A DNA stretch of 17,308 bases from Candidatus Bathyarchaeota archaeon (GCA_030669695.1 DAOVDC010000004.1:1-17308), one strand, 5' to 3'; positions 7,593 to 15,354 are shown, numbered from the stretch's first letter. Program-made: numbers and translations. Notes: generated from the letters alone by a model not told the origin.

Positions 7593-8870
7593 TTGACGAT
7601 CATCTCTAGGCTGAAGCAAGAATTCTCGTTCATTCAGGGAAACTATGCCATTCTTGTGTTAAGCTGGATCATCATGGATTTTGCTATGGAACTGCCAGGC
7701 ACATACTACTCGCTTTACGTTATCGATCCTGCGTTAGGGGGCACAGAGACAATCCTCGGCGTTATAGGGTTTGTTTCTTTCTTGGCCTTAGCTCTGGTTC
7801 AGTTTCCTGGGGGTTACTTGGCGGACAGACATGGAAGAAAATGGTTGATTTCAACAATGACTTTCGGAGTAGCGCTGTCATATATTTTTTATGCTTTAGC
7901 TCCTAGTTGGCATTCGATTTTGGTTGGAGCTATGGTTGGAAGCTTATGCCTAATCTATCAGCCGGCTCTTTTGGCCATGGTCGCAGATTCGCTTCCGTCT
8001 GAGAAAAGGGGTATGGGTTTCTCGATTATCACTCTTATTACCCGTGTTGCGACGACTCCTGCTCCTGCAGTGGCCGCTTTTCTGGTAACCTTTTACGAGT
8101 TTGTTCCTGGTATGAGAATATGTTATTTTATTCTGGTGGCTCTTTTCTTGATTGCAGCTACTTTGAGGTCACGATTGCGAGAAACTGTGGGTGAGGGTGG
8201 AAGTATAGATCGTCGAGAGTTCGTGAGCTCTTATCCTAGAGCTATAAGAGAGGGTGTGGCTGTTTGGAGGAAGGTGCCTCGTTCAACGATCTATCTTTTC
8301 TTGTCCAATCTGGTAGGAACACTCGGTTTTGCTTTAGGCATGCTTCTTTTCAATGTCTATGCGGTGGACACTTATGATGCGTACGGAAACATCGTGCACG
8401 AATCTGTGTTACATATTTCAACTGTTGACTGGGCGATATTAGGGATGTTCCTTTTTGTAACAATGATAATATTTGCCATTCCTGTTGGCAAACTTGTTGA
8501 TAAAGTGGGAAGAAAGATTCCGATACTCTTAGGGCTAGGGCTCCTTGCGCCTTCCAGTTTGCTCTTTGTCTATGGAGATTTGGCAAAGCTGTATGTCTGT
8601 ATGCCATTATTTGGTCTAGCACAAATACTACTGATGGTTGGATTTTCAGCTCTGCAAGCTGATTTAGTTCCTAAAGAGCAGCGAGGGAAAATCATTGGGT
8701 CTTCAAACTTCGTTAACTACCTCATAATGGCATTCGGTACGTTAGCTGGAGGTTTCATCTATGAACATGTCTCTCCTCAACTTCCGTTTCTTATTCCGAT
8801 AGTGTTTGTTGTTCCCGAGATCTTGATAATTCTGTTTCTAGTGCATGAACCCGAGAAAAGAGAAGAATAA
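7593..8870 (+). CDS. Major facilitator superfamily (MFS) transporter
   Basis: 425 aa with about 12 hydrophobic helices in two halves. The MFS loop-2-3 motif appears twice: GGYLADRHGRK (73-83) in the N-half and GKLVDKVGRK in the C-half, the internal duplication expected of the family. A longer hydrophilic loop with charged residues (about 195-230) separates the halves. It is an integral membrane secondary transporter driven by an ion gradient; drug or metabolite export and sugar or organic-acid uptake are all possible. TTG 7593 is chosen because caggag lies about 8 nt upstream and the N-terminus is a normal short cytoplasmic lead. It runs convergently into the adenosyltransferase gene with a shared hairpin between them. 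Nothing nearby identifies its substrate. Confidence 0.88.
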   Translation: MTIISRLKQEFSFIQGNYAILVLSWIIMDFAMELPGTYYSLYVIDPALGGTETILGVIGFVSFLALALVQFPGGYLADRHGRKWLISTMTFGVALSYIFYALAPSWHSILVGAMVGSLCLIYQPALLAMVADSLPSEKRGMGFSIITLITRVATTPAPAVAAFLVTFYEFVPGMRICYFILVALFLIAATLRSRLRETVGEGGSIDRREFVSSYPRAIREGVAVWRKVPRSTIYLFLSNLVGTLGFALGMLLFNVYAVDTYDAYGNIVHESVLHISTVDWAILGMFLFVTMIIFAIPVGKLVDKVGRKIPILLGLGLLAPSSLLFVYGDLAKLYVCMPLFGLAQILLMVGFSALQADLVPKEQRGKIIGSSNFVNYLIMAFGTLAGGFIYEHVSPQLPFLIPIVFVVPEILIILFLVHEPEKREE

Positions 8871-8888
8871 GACGAGTGCGGGTTAACC

Positions 8889-8908
8889 GATTTCTTGACG
8901 GAGAAATC
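8889..8908. terminator. Hairpin between convergent genes, probable bidirectional terminator
   Basis: GATTTCT and AGAAATC form a perfect 7-bp stem with a 6-nt loop, followed on the plus strand by a T-rich run (acttttctt). It sits in the 61-bp gap between the stops of the MFS and adenosyltransferase genes, where both transcripts should end. Confidence 0.4.
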
Positions 8909-8931
8909 ACTTTTCTTCCAACAATGTTGTC

Positions 8932-9471
8932 CTAGTATTCGATTCCTTTTCTGCCGCGTATGTCTTGGGCATAAGGATGCTTGACTTCCCTCATCTCGGT
9001 AACGAGGTCAGCTGCCTGAATAACTTCAGAAGGTGCATAACGACCAGTTAGAACCAATTCAACGTGTTTAGGCTTGTTTTCAATTAGTTCAACCACTTTC
9101 TTAGTCTTTATCAATTTTAAGTACAGAGCTACGTTGATTTCATCCAAAATAACGATGTCGTATTCACCGCTGTTAATGATTTTTCTGGCAAACTTCAGGG
9201 CTTTTTCGGCTCGTTTGACATCCTCTTCAAGTGGAGGATCCTCAGTAATGTATCTGCCTTGGCCGAAAGCCCTCAGTTTAAAGTCTGGGAGTTGCTTGAT
9301 AATATGGAGTTCACCATATTTGAAGTCGCCACCTTTAATGAATTGAATCATGTAAACCTTGAAACCCCATCCGATGGCGCGTAGTGCTAGTCCGAGAGCT
9401 GCTGATGTCTTACCTTTTCCATCTCCTGTATAGACTTGGGTTAGTCCTTTTTCCAATCGTTGTTTCGTCAT
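8932..9471 (-). CDS. Cob(I)alamin/cobyrinate a,c-diamide adenosyltransferase (CobA/BtuR family)
   Basis: 179 aa. The P-loop GDGKGKT (16-22) after TQVYT, the FGQGRYITEDPP segment, the acidic VILDEINVAL strand and the ending VKHPYAQDIRGRKGIEY are all typical of CobA/CobO/BtuR. The enzyme transfers adenosyl from ATP to reduced corrinoid cobalt, giving the coenzyme form used by the mutase encoded just upstream. Its start ATG 9471 overlaps the MeaB stop as TGATG, with GGAG 8 nt before, so it is translationally coupled; GTG at 9474 is a less likely start. Last gene of the four-gene operon. In this setting it most likely supplies or repairs the mutase cofactor rather than serving de novo synthesis, since no other cobalamin genes are in the window (inference). 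Confidence 0.93.
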   Translation of the reverse strand: MTKQRLEKGLTQVYTGDGKGKTSAALGLALRAIGWGFKVYMIQFIKGGDFKYGELHIIKQLPDFKLRAFGQGRYITEDPPLEEDVKRAEKALKFARKIINSGEYDIVILDEINVALYLKLIKTKKVVELIENKPKHVELVLTGRYAPSEVIQAADLVTEMREVKHPYAQDIRGRKGIEY

Positions 9472-10454
9472 CACGGTTTCTCCATTACCTTACCGGGTGC
9501 TTTGAATCCTTTTAGCATGTCTCTAAGTAGTGTATCTGCAGCTGAATATGGATCTGTTTCCTTTACCAAAATTTTTTGAACGAGTTTTTCTAATTCGCCC
9601 TTGCGCCTCAGCTCGCTTATAATGGAATCAGTTGTTTTTTGTTTGATTGCTTCGACCAGTTCTGTTTCAGCTTTTTGTCTTCGCTGTATGTCAAAGCCTT
9701 CTTTTTTCAGGTATTTCATGTGTTGGTTTATTCGGTTGAGAAGCTCTGTGGTTCCTTCGCCTTTCGCGGCCGTTGTCTTGATGACTGGTGGTTTCCATTT
9801 TTCCTTCTCTGAACCCATGCTCAGCATTGTTTCTATGTCAATTACAGCTTCATCTGCGTTCTCGCGGTCAGCCTTGTTCACCACAAATATATCCCCGATC
9901 TCCATCATACCTGCTTTGATGGCTTGTATATCATCGCCTAATCCTGGAGCCAGCACAACAACTACGGTGTGAGCGACTTTTATGATGTCAACTTCGGATT
10001 GTCCGGCTCCAACGGTTTCAACTATGACTATGTCTTTGCCTGAAGCGTCTAACACTTTGACCGCGTCTTTTGTAGCCCTCGCTAGTCCGCCGGGGCTGTT
10101 TCTTGTTGCCATGCTTCGAATGAAAACTTCTTTGTCGGTGCTGAGTTTTTGCATGCGTATGCGGTCTCCGAGGAATGCTCCGCCTGTGAAGGGGCTGCTT
10201 GGGTCTACTGCGACTATGCCTATGCGTTTTCGTTTTTTTCGTAGTTCTTCGACCAGTCTTTTTATTAGTGTGCTTTTTCCTGAGCCTGTGGGTCCGGTTA
10301 CACCTATTATGTGCGCTTTGCCTGTGTGTGGATAGAGTTGGGATACGGCTTTTTGGGCTTCTGTTGGGTTGTTTTCTATGAGGGTGATGGTTTTAGCTAT
10401 GGATCGATGGTTGCCTTTGAGTACGCCATTGACGAGTTGTTTGATTTGGTTCAA
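9471..10454 (-). CDS. meaB: MeaB/ArgK-type GTPase, acyl-CoA mutase chaperone
   Basis: 327 aa from TTG 10454. G-protein motifs are clear: Walker A GPTGSGKS (54-61), the family block DPSSPFTGGAFLGDRIRM, ETVGAGQSEVD (switch region) and NKAD (193-196). MeaB-family G3E GTPases gate delivery of adenosylcobalamin to the mutase and eject damaged cofactor, and the gene sits between the mutase small subunit and the adenosyltransferase, exactly the expected partners. The frame remains open upstream to 10766, but that part overlaps the B12-binding gene and reads as an Arg/His/Thr-rich artefact. TTG 10454 with a weak gggat site before it gives a family-normal length; an ATA overlapping the upstream TAG stop is an alternative. 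The 3' end overlaps the next gene by one base. Confidence 0.93.
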   Translation of the reverse strand: MNQIKQLVNGVLKGNHRSIAKTITLIENNPTEAQKAVSQLYPHTGKAHIIGVTGPTGSGKSTLIKRLVEELRKKRKRIGIVAVDPSSPFTGGAFLGDRIRMQKLSTDKEVFIRSMATRNSPGGLARATKDAVKVLDASGKDIVIVETVGAGQSEVDIIKVAHTVVVVLAPGLGDDIQAIKAGMMEIGDIFVVNKADRENADEAVIDIETMLSMGSEKEKWKPPVIKTTAAKGEGTTELLNRINQHMKYLKKEGFDIQRRQKAETELVEAIKQKTTDSIISELRRKGELEKLVQKILVKETDPYSAADTLLRDMLKGFKAPGKVMEKP

Positions 10455-10486
10455 TGTGGATCCCGTGTTTTTGAGGAGTCGGTGGA

Positions 10487-10891
10487 CTATGTTTTTTGTG
10501 TGTGTTTTTTGATGAATTTTATGATTGTGTTTGTGGGGGTGTCTGGTCCGAATACTTCGGCTATGCCGATTTTTTTTAGTGCTGGGATGTCTTCGTCGGG
10601 TATGACTCCTCCTCCGAGTACTAGGATGTCGTTTAGTCCTTTTTGTTTCATTAATTGGGTTATTTTTGGGAAGAGTGTCATGTGTGCGCCTGATAGTATG
10701 CTTAGGGCGACTACGTCTGCGTCTTCTTGTAGTGCGGTTTCTACGATTTGTTCGGGTGTTTGCCATAGCCCTGTGTAGATGACTTCCATGCCGGCGTCTC
10801 TAAATGCTCTTGCGATGACTTTGGCTCCTCTGTCGTGGCTGTCAAGTCCTGGTTTTGCGACTACGATTCTGATTTTTCTTTTTGTGTTCAT
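10487..10891 (-). CDS. Acyl-CoA mutase small (B12-binding) subunit
   Basis: 134 aa, a free-standing cobalamin-binding domain. It has the base-off/His-on signature: DSHDRG (17-22) with His19 as the lower cobalt ligand, the S-x-L stretch LSILSG (63-68), and GGG at 93-95. It pairs with the catalytic large subunit, encoded 17 nt upstream, to form the adenosylcobalamin mutase. The split into two polypeptides is usual in archaea, whereas bacterial and mitochondrial methylmalonyl-CoA mutases fuse the domains. No Shine-Dalgarno is obvious before ATG 10891. Whether the substrate is methylmalonyl-CoA or isobutyryl-CoA is set by the large subunit. Confidence 0.93.
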   Translation of the reverse strand: MNTKRKIRIVVAKPGLDSHDRGAKVIARAFRDAGMEVIYTGLWQTPEQIVETALQEDADVVALSILSGAHMTLFPKITQLMKQKGLNDILVLGGGVIPDEDIPALKKIGIAEVFGPDTPTNTIIKFIKKHTQKT

Positions 10892-10908
10892 TTTTTCGGT
10901 TCGCCGCT

Positions 10909-12591
10909 CTAAATTATAATCTGCTCTTTATATTGTCCGTAGACGTTTCTGAGTACGTCGCAGATTTCTCCAATCGTAGCGTATGCTTTGACGGCTTCTA
11001 TTATTGTGGGCATCAGGTTTTCGTCATGTTCAGCGGCTTTGTGCAGTTTGTTAAGCACATCTTTTGCTTTTTTGTTGTTTCGTTTCTTTTTCAGTTTTTG
11101 CAGTCCGTCTACTTGTTCTTTTTCTGCTTGTTGCCCTATTCTTAGGAGTTTTATGGGTATCCAGTCTTTCTCCACAACGTATTCGTTGACTCCGACTAGA
11201 GTTCTTTCTTCGTTCTCTATCTCCTTTTGATATTTGTAAGCGCTGTCAGCGATTTCTTTTTGGAAGAATCCTTTTTCTATTCCAGCGACTACGCCGCCCA
11301 TCGAGTCTATTTTGTCGATGTATTTCATTGCGTGTTCTTCCATTTCGTTCGTTAAGGCTTCTATGCAGTATGATCCTGCGAACGGGTCTACGGTGTCTGT
11401 TACTCCGCTTTCGTGGGCGATTATCTGTTGGGTTCGTAGAGCTACTCTGACTGCCTCTTCAGATGGTAGGGCTAGTGCTTCGTCGAATGAGTTAGTGTGT
11501 AGTGATTGTGTGCCTCCTAGTACTGCTGCTAAGGATTGGAATGCGACTCGTATGACGTTGTTAATAGGTTGCGTTGCTGTTAGTGTGCATCCGGATGTTT
11601 GGATGTGCATTCTCATCCATTGTGATCGTGGTTTTGTGGCTTTGAATCGTTCTTTCATGATTTTAGCCCATAGTCTTCTTGCTGCTCTGAATTTGGCTAT
11701 TTCTTCTAGGAAGTTGTTGTGGGCTGCGAAGAAGAATGAGAGTCTGGGTGCGAATTGGTCTACTTTTAGTCCTCGTTCGATTGCGGATTCTACGTATGCG
11801 ATTCCGTCTGCTAGTGTGAAGGCGAGTTCTTGCACTGCGTTTGAGCCTGCTTCTCGGATGTGGTATCCGCTGATGCTTATGGGGTTCCATTTAGGCAAAT
11901 GTTTGGCACAGTATTCTGTGATGTCTGTGACGAGTTTGACTGAGGGTTTTGGTGGGAATATGCATAGTTTTTGTGCGTGGAATTCTTTTAGGTTGTCGTT
12001 TTGGGTTGTGCCTCCAAGCTGTTCTCTAGGTACTCCTTGCATGTCTCCTATTGCGATGTACATTGCTAGTAGCATGGTTGCTGGTCCGTTGATGGTCATG
12101 GAGGTGGTTACTTTGTCTAAGGGTATTCCATTGAATAGGACTTCCATGTCTTGTAAGGATGAAACTGCTACTCCGCATTTGCCTACTTCGCCCAGCGACA
12201 ATGGGTGATCTGAGTCCAAGCCCAGTATGGTTGGGTAGTCGAATGCTATGCTTAATCCCGTCTCGCCTTCTTTGAGTAGGTATTTGAATCGTTTGTTTGT
12301 TTGTTGGGCTGTTCCGTATCCTGAGAATTGTCTCATGGTCCATAGGCGTCCTCTGTACATGGTTGCGTGTAAGCCTCTTGTGAATGGGGGTTCTCCTGGG
12401 AAGCCTAGGTCTCGTGTGTAATCGATGTTTTTGATGTCTTCTGGTGTGTATAATCTTTTGACGTGTATGTTTGATGAAGTATGAAAATCATTTTTTCTTT
12501 CAGGATGTCTGCTTATCCATTCTGGAACTATTTTTTCTTTCCAGTTTTTGTTTTTTTTGTGGATTTCGCTGAGTTTGTGTTCGTCAAACAC
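10909..12591 (-). CDS. B12-dependent acyl-CoA mutase large subunit, isobutyryl-CoA mutase-like specificity residues
   Basis: 560 aa, full-length for an archaeal catalytic subunit: TIM-barrel with [27 protein letters not shown], the [11 protein letters not shown] block (Tyr243, His244) and [16 protein letters not shown]. It catalyses the radical 1,2-rearrangement of an acyl-CoA with adenosylcobalamin held by the small subunit. Most similar proteins are named methylmalonyl-CoA mutase. Two substrate-contact positions differ: Phe89 replaces the Tyr of RQY, and Gln207 (in [10 protein letters not shown]) replaces the Arg that binds the methylmalonyl carboxylate (P. shermanii Tyr89/Arg207; human Tyr110/Arg228). 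Phe plus Gln is the isobutyryl-CoA mutase pair. GTG 12591 is the start, with GGAGG (complement of 12603-12607) 11 nt before. First gene of the operon; no methylmalonyl-CoA epimerase is in the window. Confidence 0.92.
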   Translation of the reverse strand: MFDEHKLSEIHKKNKNWKEKIVPEWISRHPERKNDFHTSSNIHVKRLYTPEDIKNIDYTRDLGFPGEPPFTRGLHATMYRGRLWTMRQFSGYGTAQQTNKRFKYLLKEGETGLSIAFDYPTILGLDSDHPLSLGEVGKCGVAVSSLQDMEVLFNGIPLDKVTTSMTINGPATMLLAMYIAIGDMQGVPREQLGGTTQNDNLKEFHAQKLCIFPPKPSVKLVTDITEYCAKHLPKWNPISISGYHIREAGSNAVQELAFTLADGIAYVESAIERGLKVDQFAPRLSFFFAAHNNFLEEIAKFRAARRLWAKIMKERFKATKPRSQWMRMHIQTSGCTLTATQPINNVIRVAFQSLAAVLGGTQSLHTNSFDEALALPSEEAVRVALRTQQIIAHESGVTDTVDPFAGSYCIEALTNEMEEHAMKYIDKIDSMGGVVAGIEKGFFQKEIADSAYKYQKEIENEERTLVGVNEYVVEKDWIPIKLLRIGQQAEKEQVDGLQKLKKKRNNKKAKDVLNKLHKAAEHDENLMPTIIEAVKAYATIGEICDVLRNVYGQYKEQIII

Positions 12592-12638
12592 TTGATTTTC
12601 TGCCTCCGATGATTTTGGTTACCATATTATTGTTCGTC

Positions 12639-12646
12639 CTAAAAAG
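12639..12646 (-). promoter_or_regulatory. Possible TATA-like box of the mutase operon
   Basis: The minus strand reads CTTTTTAG, centred about 52 bp before GTG 12591. A start about 26 bp downstream leaves a leader of about 25 nt that holds the GGAGG ribosome-binding site. Pattern only. Confidence 0.35.
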
Positions 12647-12800
12647 TTGTTTCTGCTTGTTTCTTGTGTTTATGGGTGTTCTGTTTTGTATTTGTGTTTG
12701 GGTTTTTCACTTTCTCTTATTCTCTCTCTAGACCCCCTACCTATTTTTTTGAAAAGCTTGAAGTGAGCTTCTTTTTGTGAACAGCGTTTGAATATTGCTC

Positions 12801-12900
12801 AAGTCACGATAGGATTAGATGGGAAAAGATGCAGAAAGATACAAAAAGATGCAAAAAGATAGGGAAAGATGGGAAAAGATAGGAAAAGATATGGAAACGT
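12801..12900 (+). repeat. Array of 10-bp units with GAT in strict phase
   Basis: Seven adjacent 10-bp units at 12821-12890 each end in GAT and carry a run of 3-5 A just before it: gggaaaagat, gcagaaagat, acaaaaagat, gcaaaaagat, agggaaagat, gggaaaagat, aggaaaagat. Two weaker units (12801-12820) keep GAT in phase and one degenerate unit (12891-12900) follows. The 10-bp period is close to one DNA helical turn, so the A-tracts face the same side, the arrangement that makes DNA curved. It ends 8 bp before the AbrB-like start. There are no spacers, so it is not a CRISPR. It may be a regulator-binding or bent-DNA element. Confidence 0.85.
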
Positions 12901-12908
12901 GAGCCGGT

Positions 12909-13208
12909 TTGCCCTTAACTCAAGCCGTGAGCTTTAAAGCTGTCGTTCAGAAGAATCGGATGATACATATTCCAGTCTTGGTCAGGTGGCGGTTCAAGTT
13001 GGAGCCCGGGGAAGTGTTCAAGGTGCATTTGAAGCTCGGTCGTCATTATGAAGAGTTTTATGGTCGGATGGGTACGGACGGCAGACTGACGGTTCCGAAG
13101 GTTACAATCAAGGAGTTTTTAAAGTCTGAAGAAGAGAGTCTAGACGGTTACACTGTGGAGGTTACGTTGTATCCCGTTGTGGGGGAAGAGGAAGAGGAGG
13201 ATGAATAA
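12909..13208 (+). CDS. AbrB/SpoVT-like swapped-hairpin DNA-binding protein
   Basis: 99 aa. The N-terminal part (AVVQKNRMIHIPVLVRWRFKLEPGEVFKVHL) has the pattern of the AbrB/MazE fold: a strand, I-x-I-P, a basic helix-like V-R, then L-x-P-G-E/D and a closing strand. A second, weaker copy follows (RMGTDGRLTVPKVTIKEFLK), suggesting a two-half swapped-hairpin domain in one chain. The end is a Glu-rich acidic tail (GEEEEEDE). Such proteins are small dimeric transcription regulators or antitoxin-like DNA binders. The TTG at 12909 follows an in-frame stop by two codons and has gtga 6 nt upstream; GTG 12927 (VSFKAVVQKN) is an alternative start that fits the family length. The adjoining phased repeat array is a plausible binding site for it, by position only. 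Confidence 0.7.
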   Translation: MPLTQAVSFKAVVQKNRMIHIPVLVRWRFKLEPGEVFKVHLKLGRHYEEFYGRMGTDGRLTVPKVTIKEFLKSEEESLDGYTVEVTLYPVVGEEEEEDE

Positions 13209-13420
13209 GGATTCTAAACGGCGACGTACATGCATCCTTGTAGTAACTGAGACAATACTTGGAGCCTATTAGGATCATATTTTCAGTGAAGGATTCTATA
13301 TCATCTATGGAATCAATTATGTCTTGCATGCATGCATCAGCCATTTTTACATTGTAGAAAAGAATGGGGGGGGTTGTGGCTTATTCTGGTTACTTTCCTG
13401 CATGCATTCGTTATCCATTT

Positions 13421-13437
13421 GTTCTAGAAAGTAGAAC
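13421..13437. promoter_or_regulatory. Inverted repeat GTTCTA-N5-TAGAAC, possible operator
   Basis: Perfect 6-bp arms lie 30 bp before the TATA-like box of the secreted-protein gene, and another GTTCTA half-site follows at about 13453-13458. The same half-site makes the palindromes at 15363-15387 near the nucleotidyltransferase start. Confidence 0.4.
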
Positions 13438-13466
13438 ACTGTTTGTCTGGATGTTCTAATCCTTAG

Positions 13467-13475
13467 TATTATAAG
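13467..13475 (+). promoter_or_regulatory. TATA-like box of the secreted-protein gene
   Basis: The sequence tattataag lies about 36 bp before TTG 13507, giving a predicted leader of about 10 nt that carries gggtg (13497-13501) as ribosome-binding site. Confidence 0.45.
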
Positions 13476-13506
13476 GGAAGAAAACTAAGAACTGAAGGGT
13501 GTCCAT

Positions 13507-14559
13507 TTGCAGAAGCTTCGTTTTATTTGTGTAGTTGCGTTGTTTTTCTTGGTTTCCCTGTGTTTCCCTTCTGTCTATGCTGACAGAGGCATGATTCCCA
13601 TTGAGCCTGATGTCTCAGTCTACGAGCCGGGACAGAAAGCAATCCTCGCATGGAACGGAAACGAGGAAATAATGATACTCTCAACAGACGTAACATCCAG
13701 TCAAGAAACCCTAGTCTTAGAGATTCTTCCTCTTCCTTCAAAACCTACTGTGGAGGCTGCAAGCTTCCAATCCTTCGAAGAAATTCAAAGTCAAATTTGG
13801 AGTGAAGCCACATGGATGGGCCATTACGGTACGAAAGATCAAGCCCGTTCTGGAAGCGTTGAAGTTATTTTCCACGATGAAATAGGTGCCCACAACATCA
13901 CAGTGGTTAAGGCAAGTGACACCTCTGAACTGGGCGGTTGGATGACAAGCTTTCTGGAGAATAGTGGCGTGAATGATACTGTGTCCCTAGGAAGCTTTGA
14001 GTCAGTAATCGAAGATTACATGAACAGAGGATTCCGCTATTACGTTCTAGATCTGATAACAGTTTCTCCAGAAGAAGGAAGTGTGGATCCAATACTCTAC
14101 AGATTCAACTCAGACTTCCTCTACTATCCTCTGGTCATTACAAGCCCGATAAGCGGAGACACGGAGATAACGCTGTTTGTCCTTACTGAGGATAAGTTAG
14201 TAGGAGATCATTCTCCCTTCCAGAAAGCAGTTTACAATTTCGCTCTGGGGGGTTCCAAACCGATAGAGCTGGTGCTTTCGAAAGGCGACTTGTCCAAAAT
14301 AGATCTTAGAATAGGAGAAATCTTCCAGTACAAAGCTTGGCTGGAAGTTCTCAAATACGATGGAAAGGCTAGTTGGTTAAACAAGGACTTGATGATTTCA
14401 GGTGTTGCCCAAACTCCTGAAGCATCAATAAGTATTGATGTGTCCTTTCTACCCATTCTAATTGTCCTTTCCATTCTCGTTGGAGCAGTATGCACCTTAG
14501 CTGGAGTCGTGGTGACTCTTCTGGTGACCAGTCCGAAACCTAGAAAAGAGAGCCAATGA
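13507..14559 (+). CDS. Secreted, C-terminally anchored DUF2330-like protein
   Basis: 350 aa. Residues 1-25 are a signal peptide (basic QKLR, then a hydrophobic core ending SVYA, probable cleavage before DRG). Residues about 26-305 form an extracellular domain. The last 45 residues hold one transmembrane helix (ILIVLSILVGAVCTLAGVVV) and a short basic cytoplasmic tail (SPKPRKESQ), so the protein sits outside the cell, anchored at its C-terminus. The opening RGMIPIEPDVSVYEPGQKA, the LEILPLPSKP segment, the SELGGWMTSFLENSG stretch and the DFLYYPLVITSP segment resemble the DUF2330 layout, a family with no known activity; this is pattern memory, not a search. TTG 13507 fits with gggtg just before it. 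It is monocistronic between two TGCATGCA-bearing intergenic regions. Confidence 0.75.
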   Translation: MQKLRFICVVALFFLVSLCFPSVYADRGMIPIEPDVSVYEPGQKAILAWNGNEEIMILSTDVTSSQETLVLEILPLPSKPTVEAASFQSFEEIQSQIWSEATWMGHYGTKDQARSGSVEVIFHDEIGAHNITVVKASDTSELGGWMTSFLENSGVNDTVSLGSFESVIEDYMNRGFRYYVLDLITVSPEEGSVDPILYRFNSDFLYYPLVITSPISGDTEITLFVLTEDKLVGDHSPFQKAVYNFALGGSKPIELVLSKGDLSKIDLRIGEIFQYKAWLEVLKYDGKASWLNKDLMISGVAQTPEASISIDVSFLPILIVLSILVGAVCTLAGVVVTLLVTSPKPRKESQ

Positions 14560-14632
14560 ACCGCAGGTTTAGAAAAAGAAAGCGACCCTATGTAACTACT
14601 TCCCCTTCTGCATGCATTAGTTTTAACATACG

Positions 14633-14663
14633 CTCCCCGATTTTTGGAGTTTTACCCGTTTTT
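14633..14663 (+). terminator. Weak hairpin and T-runs after the secreted-protein gene
   Basis: A 4-bp stem (ctcc at 14633-14636, ggag at 14646-14649) is followed by tttt and then a run of six T about 10 bp on. Archaeal termination often needs only such T-runs. Weak support. Confidence 0.25.
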
Positions 14664-14804
14664 TACACTTTTGAATGTTAAAATGTAAACGATCTATGTT
14701 AAACCACGTATGCATGCATCAGCAACCTCAATTGATCTCACTTTTTTCTAGGTCTGGTCTTTTCCTTCTTAAAAGTCTCTTTCTGAAGCATTCATTCAAT
14801 CGCA

Positions 14805-15353
14805 TTATTTCACTACCGGAAGGTTGCCTTGAAGCACGATGCCGCCAACTAATATTCTCTCATAGAATGCCTTGTCCTTTTTTGCTTTTTCTTCCCATTC
14901 ATGTGGAGTGTAGATGAGGATGGTGGCTTTTCTTTCCATTTTCTTCTCGAATTTGCCCAAGTTAAACCGTTCTGTTTTCCTCCCCACGATAAGCAAGTCC
15001 ACGTCGCTTTCCGGATCGTCTTCTCCTCGAGCGCAACTTCCATATAATGTGATCGAAGAGTTTGGATAGGTATCCTTTAAGAAATCTGTCAACGGCTTCG
15101 CTTGCATCATGAAGTAACTGAGTTTCATATATCTGAAGCTGAGGTTTTCCAGATTAGCCTTAAACAACACAAGGTTAGCTCTCCTACTCTTTATGAGAAA
15201 CTTGCTTTCACTGTAGAAGTCGAGGAATCTCTTCGCTGTGCTTGGGCTTACATCGGCAAGTTTTGCTATTTCCCGCAGGTGGAAGTCGCGATATGGCTCG
15301 TTGAAAAAGACAACGAGAATGCGAAGTCCGGGATAATGAAATGGGTTATTCAT
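14805..15353 (-). CDS. Winged-helix plus MNT-type nucleotidyltransferase fusion
   Basis: 182 aa. Residues 1-70 are a winged helix-turn-helix (YRDFHLREIAKLADVSPSTAKRFLDFY, then a basic wing KSRRANLVLFKAN). Residues 95-150 are a minimal nucleotidyltransferase: LYGSCARGEDDPESDVDLLIV has the G-S-x-A-R-G motif (105-110) and the metal-binding Asp117 and Asp119. Stand-alone MNT proteins usually pair with HEPN toxins and can modify them with AMP; here no HEPN gene is seen, and the codirectional neighbour 62 nt upstream is a Fic/Doc protein. The fused HTH suggests it also binds its own operator, and nested palindromes lie immediately before the ATG. Third gene of the putative cassette. No Shine-Dalgarno, so probably leaderless if transcribed from its own promoter. 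Confidence 0.87.
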   Translation of the reverse strand: MNNPFHYPGLRILVVFFNEPYRDFHLREIAKLADVSPSTAKRFLDFYSESKFLIKSRRANLVLFKANLENLSFRYMKLSYFMMQAKPLTDFLKDTYPNSSITLYGSCARGEDDPESDVDLLIVGRKTERFNLGKFEKKMERKATILIYTPHEWEEKAKKDKAFYERILVGGIVLQGNLPVVK

Positions 15354-15354
15354 C

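Larger units (their letters stand above)
12592..12908. other. Divergent intergenic region upstream of mutase operon and AbrB-like gene
   Basis: 317 bp with no credible gene. It contains the mutase promoter and RBS on its left, a short stem (aagct / agctt, about 12756-12772) followed by a T-run in the middle, and the 10-bp periodic array on its right. The left 130 bp are strongly G/T-rich on the plus strand, like the adjoining mutase gene. Confidence 0.6.
13209..13506. other. Intergenic region with TGCATGCA motifs and an inverted repeat
   Basis: 298 bp with no supported gene. It holds TGCATGCATGCAT (13325-13337), TGCATGCA (13399-13406), a G8 tract (about 13366-13373), the inverted repeat at 13421-13437 and the promoter of the secreted-protein gene. 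A 60-codon minus-strand frame crosses it but has no RBS. Confidence 0.5.

Noticed and set aside
10455..10766. N-terminal extension of the MeaB frame rich in Arg, His and Thr
   Set aside because: It overlaps the conserved B12-binding gene out of frame and its composition is that of a shifted A/C-rich gene, not of a protein.
11312..12208. 298-codon plus-strand open frame
   Set aside because: It lies wholly antisense to the highly conserved mutase large subunit; its length comes from the A/C-rich sense composition of that gene, and it has no family features.
12801..12900. CRISPR array
   Set aside because: Units are adjacent 10-mers without spacers, and no cas gene is in the window.
13162..13344. 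60-codon minus-strand frame starting MADACMQDIIDSIDDIES
   Set aside because: It reads fairly protein-like at first, but has no RBS or promoter, starts within the TGCATGCA repeat and runs into the 3' end of the AbrB-like gene. Kept only as a possibility.
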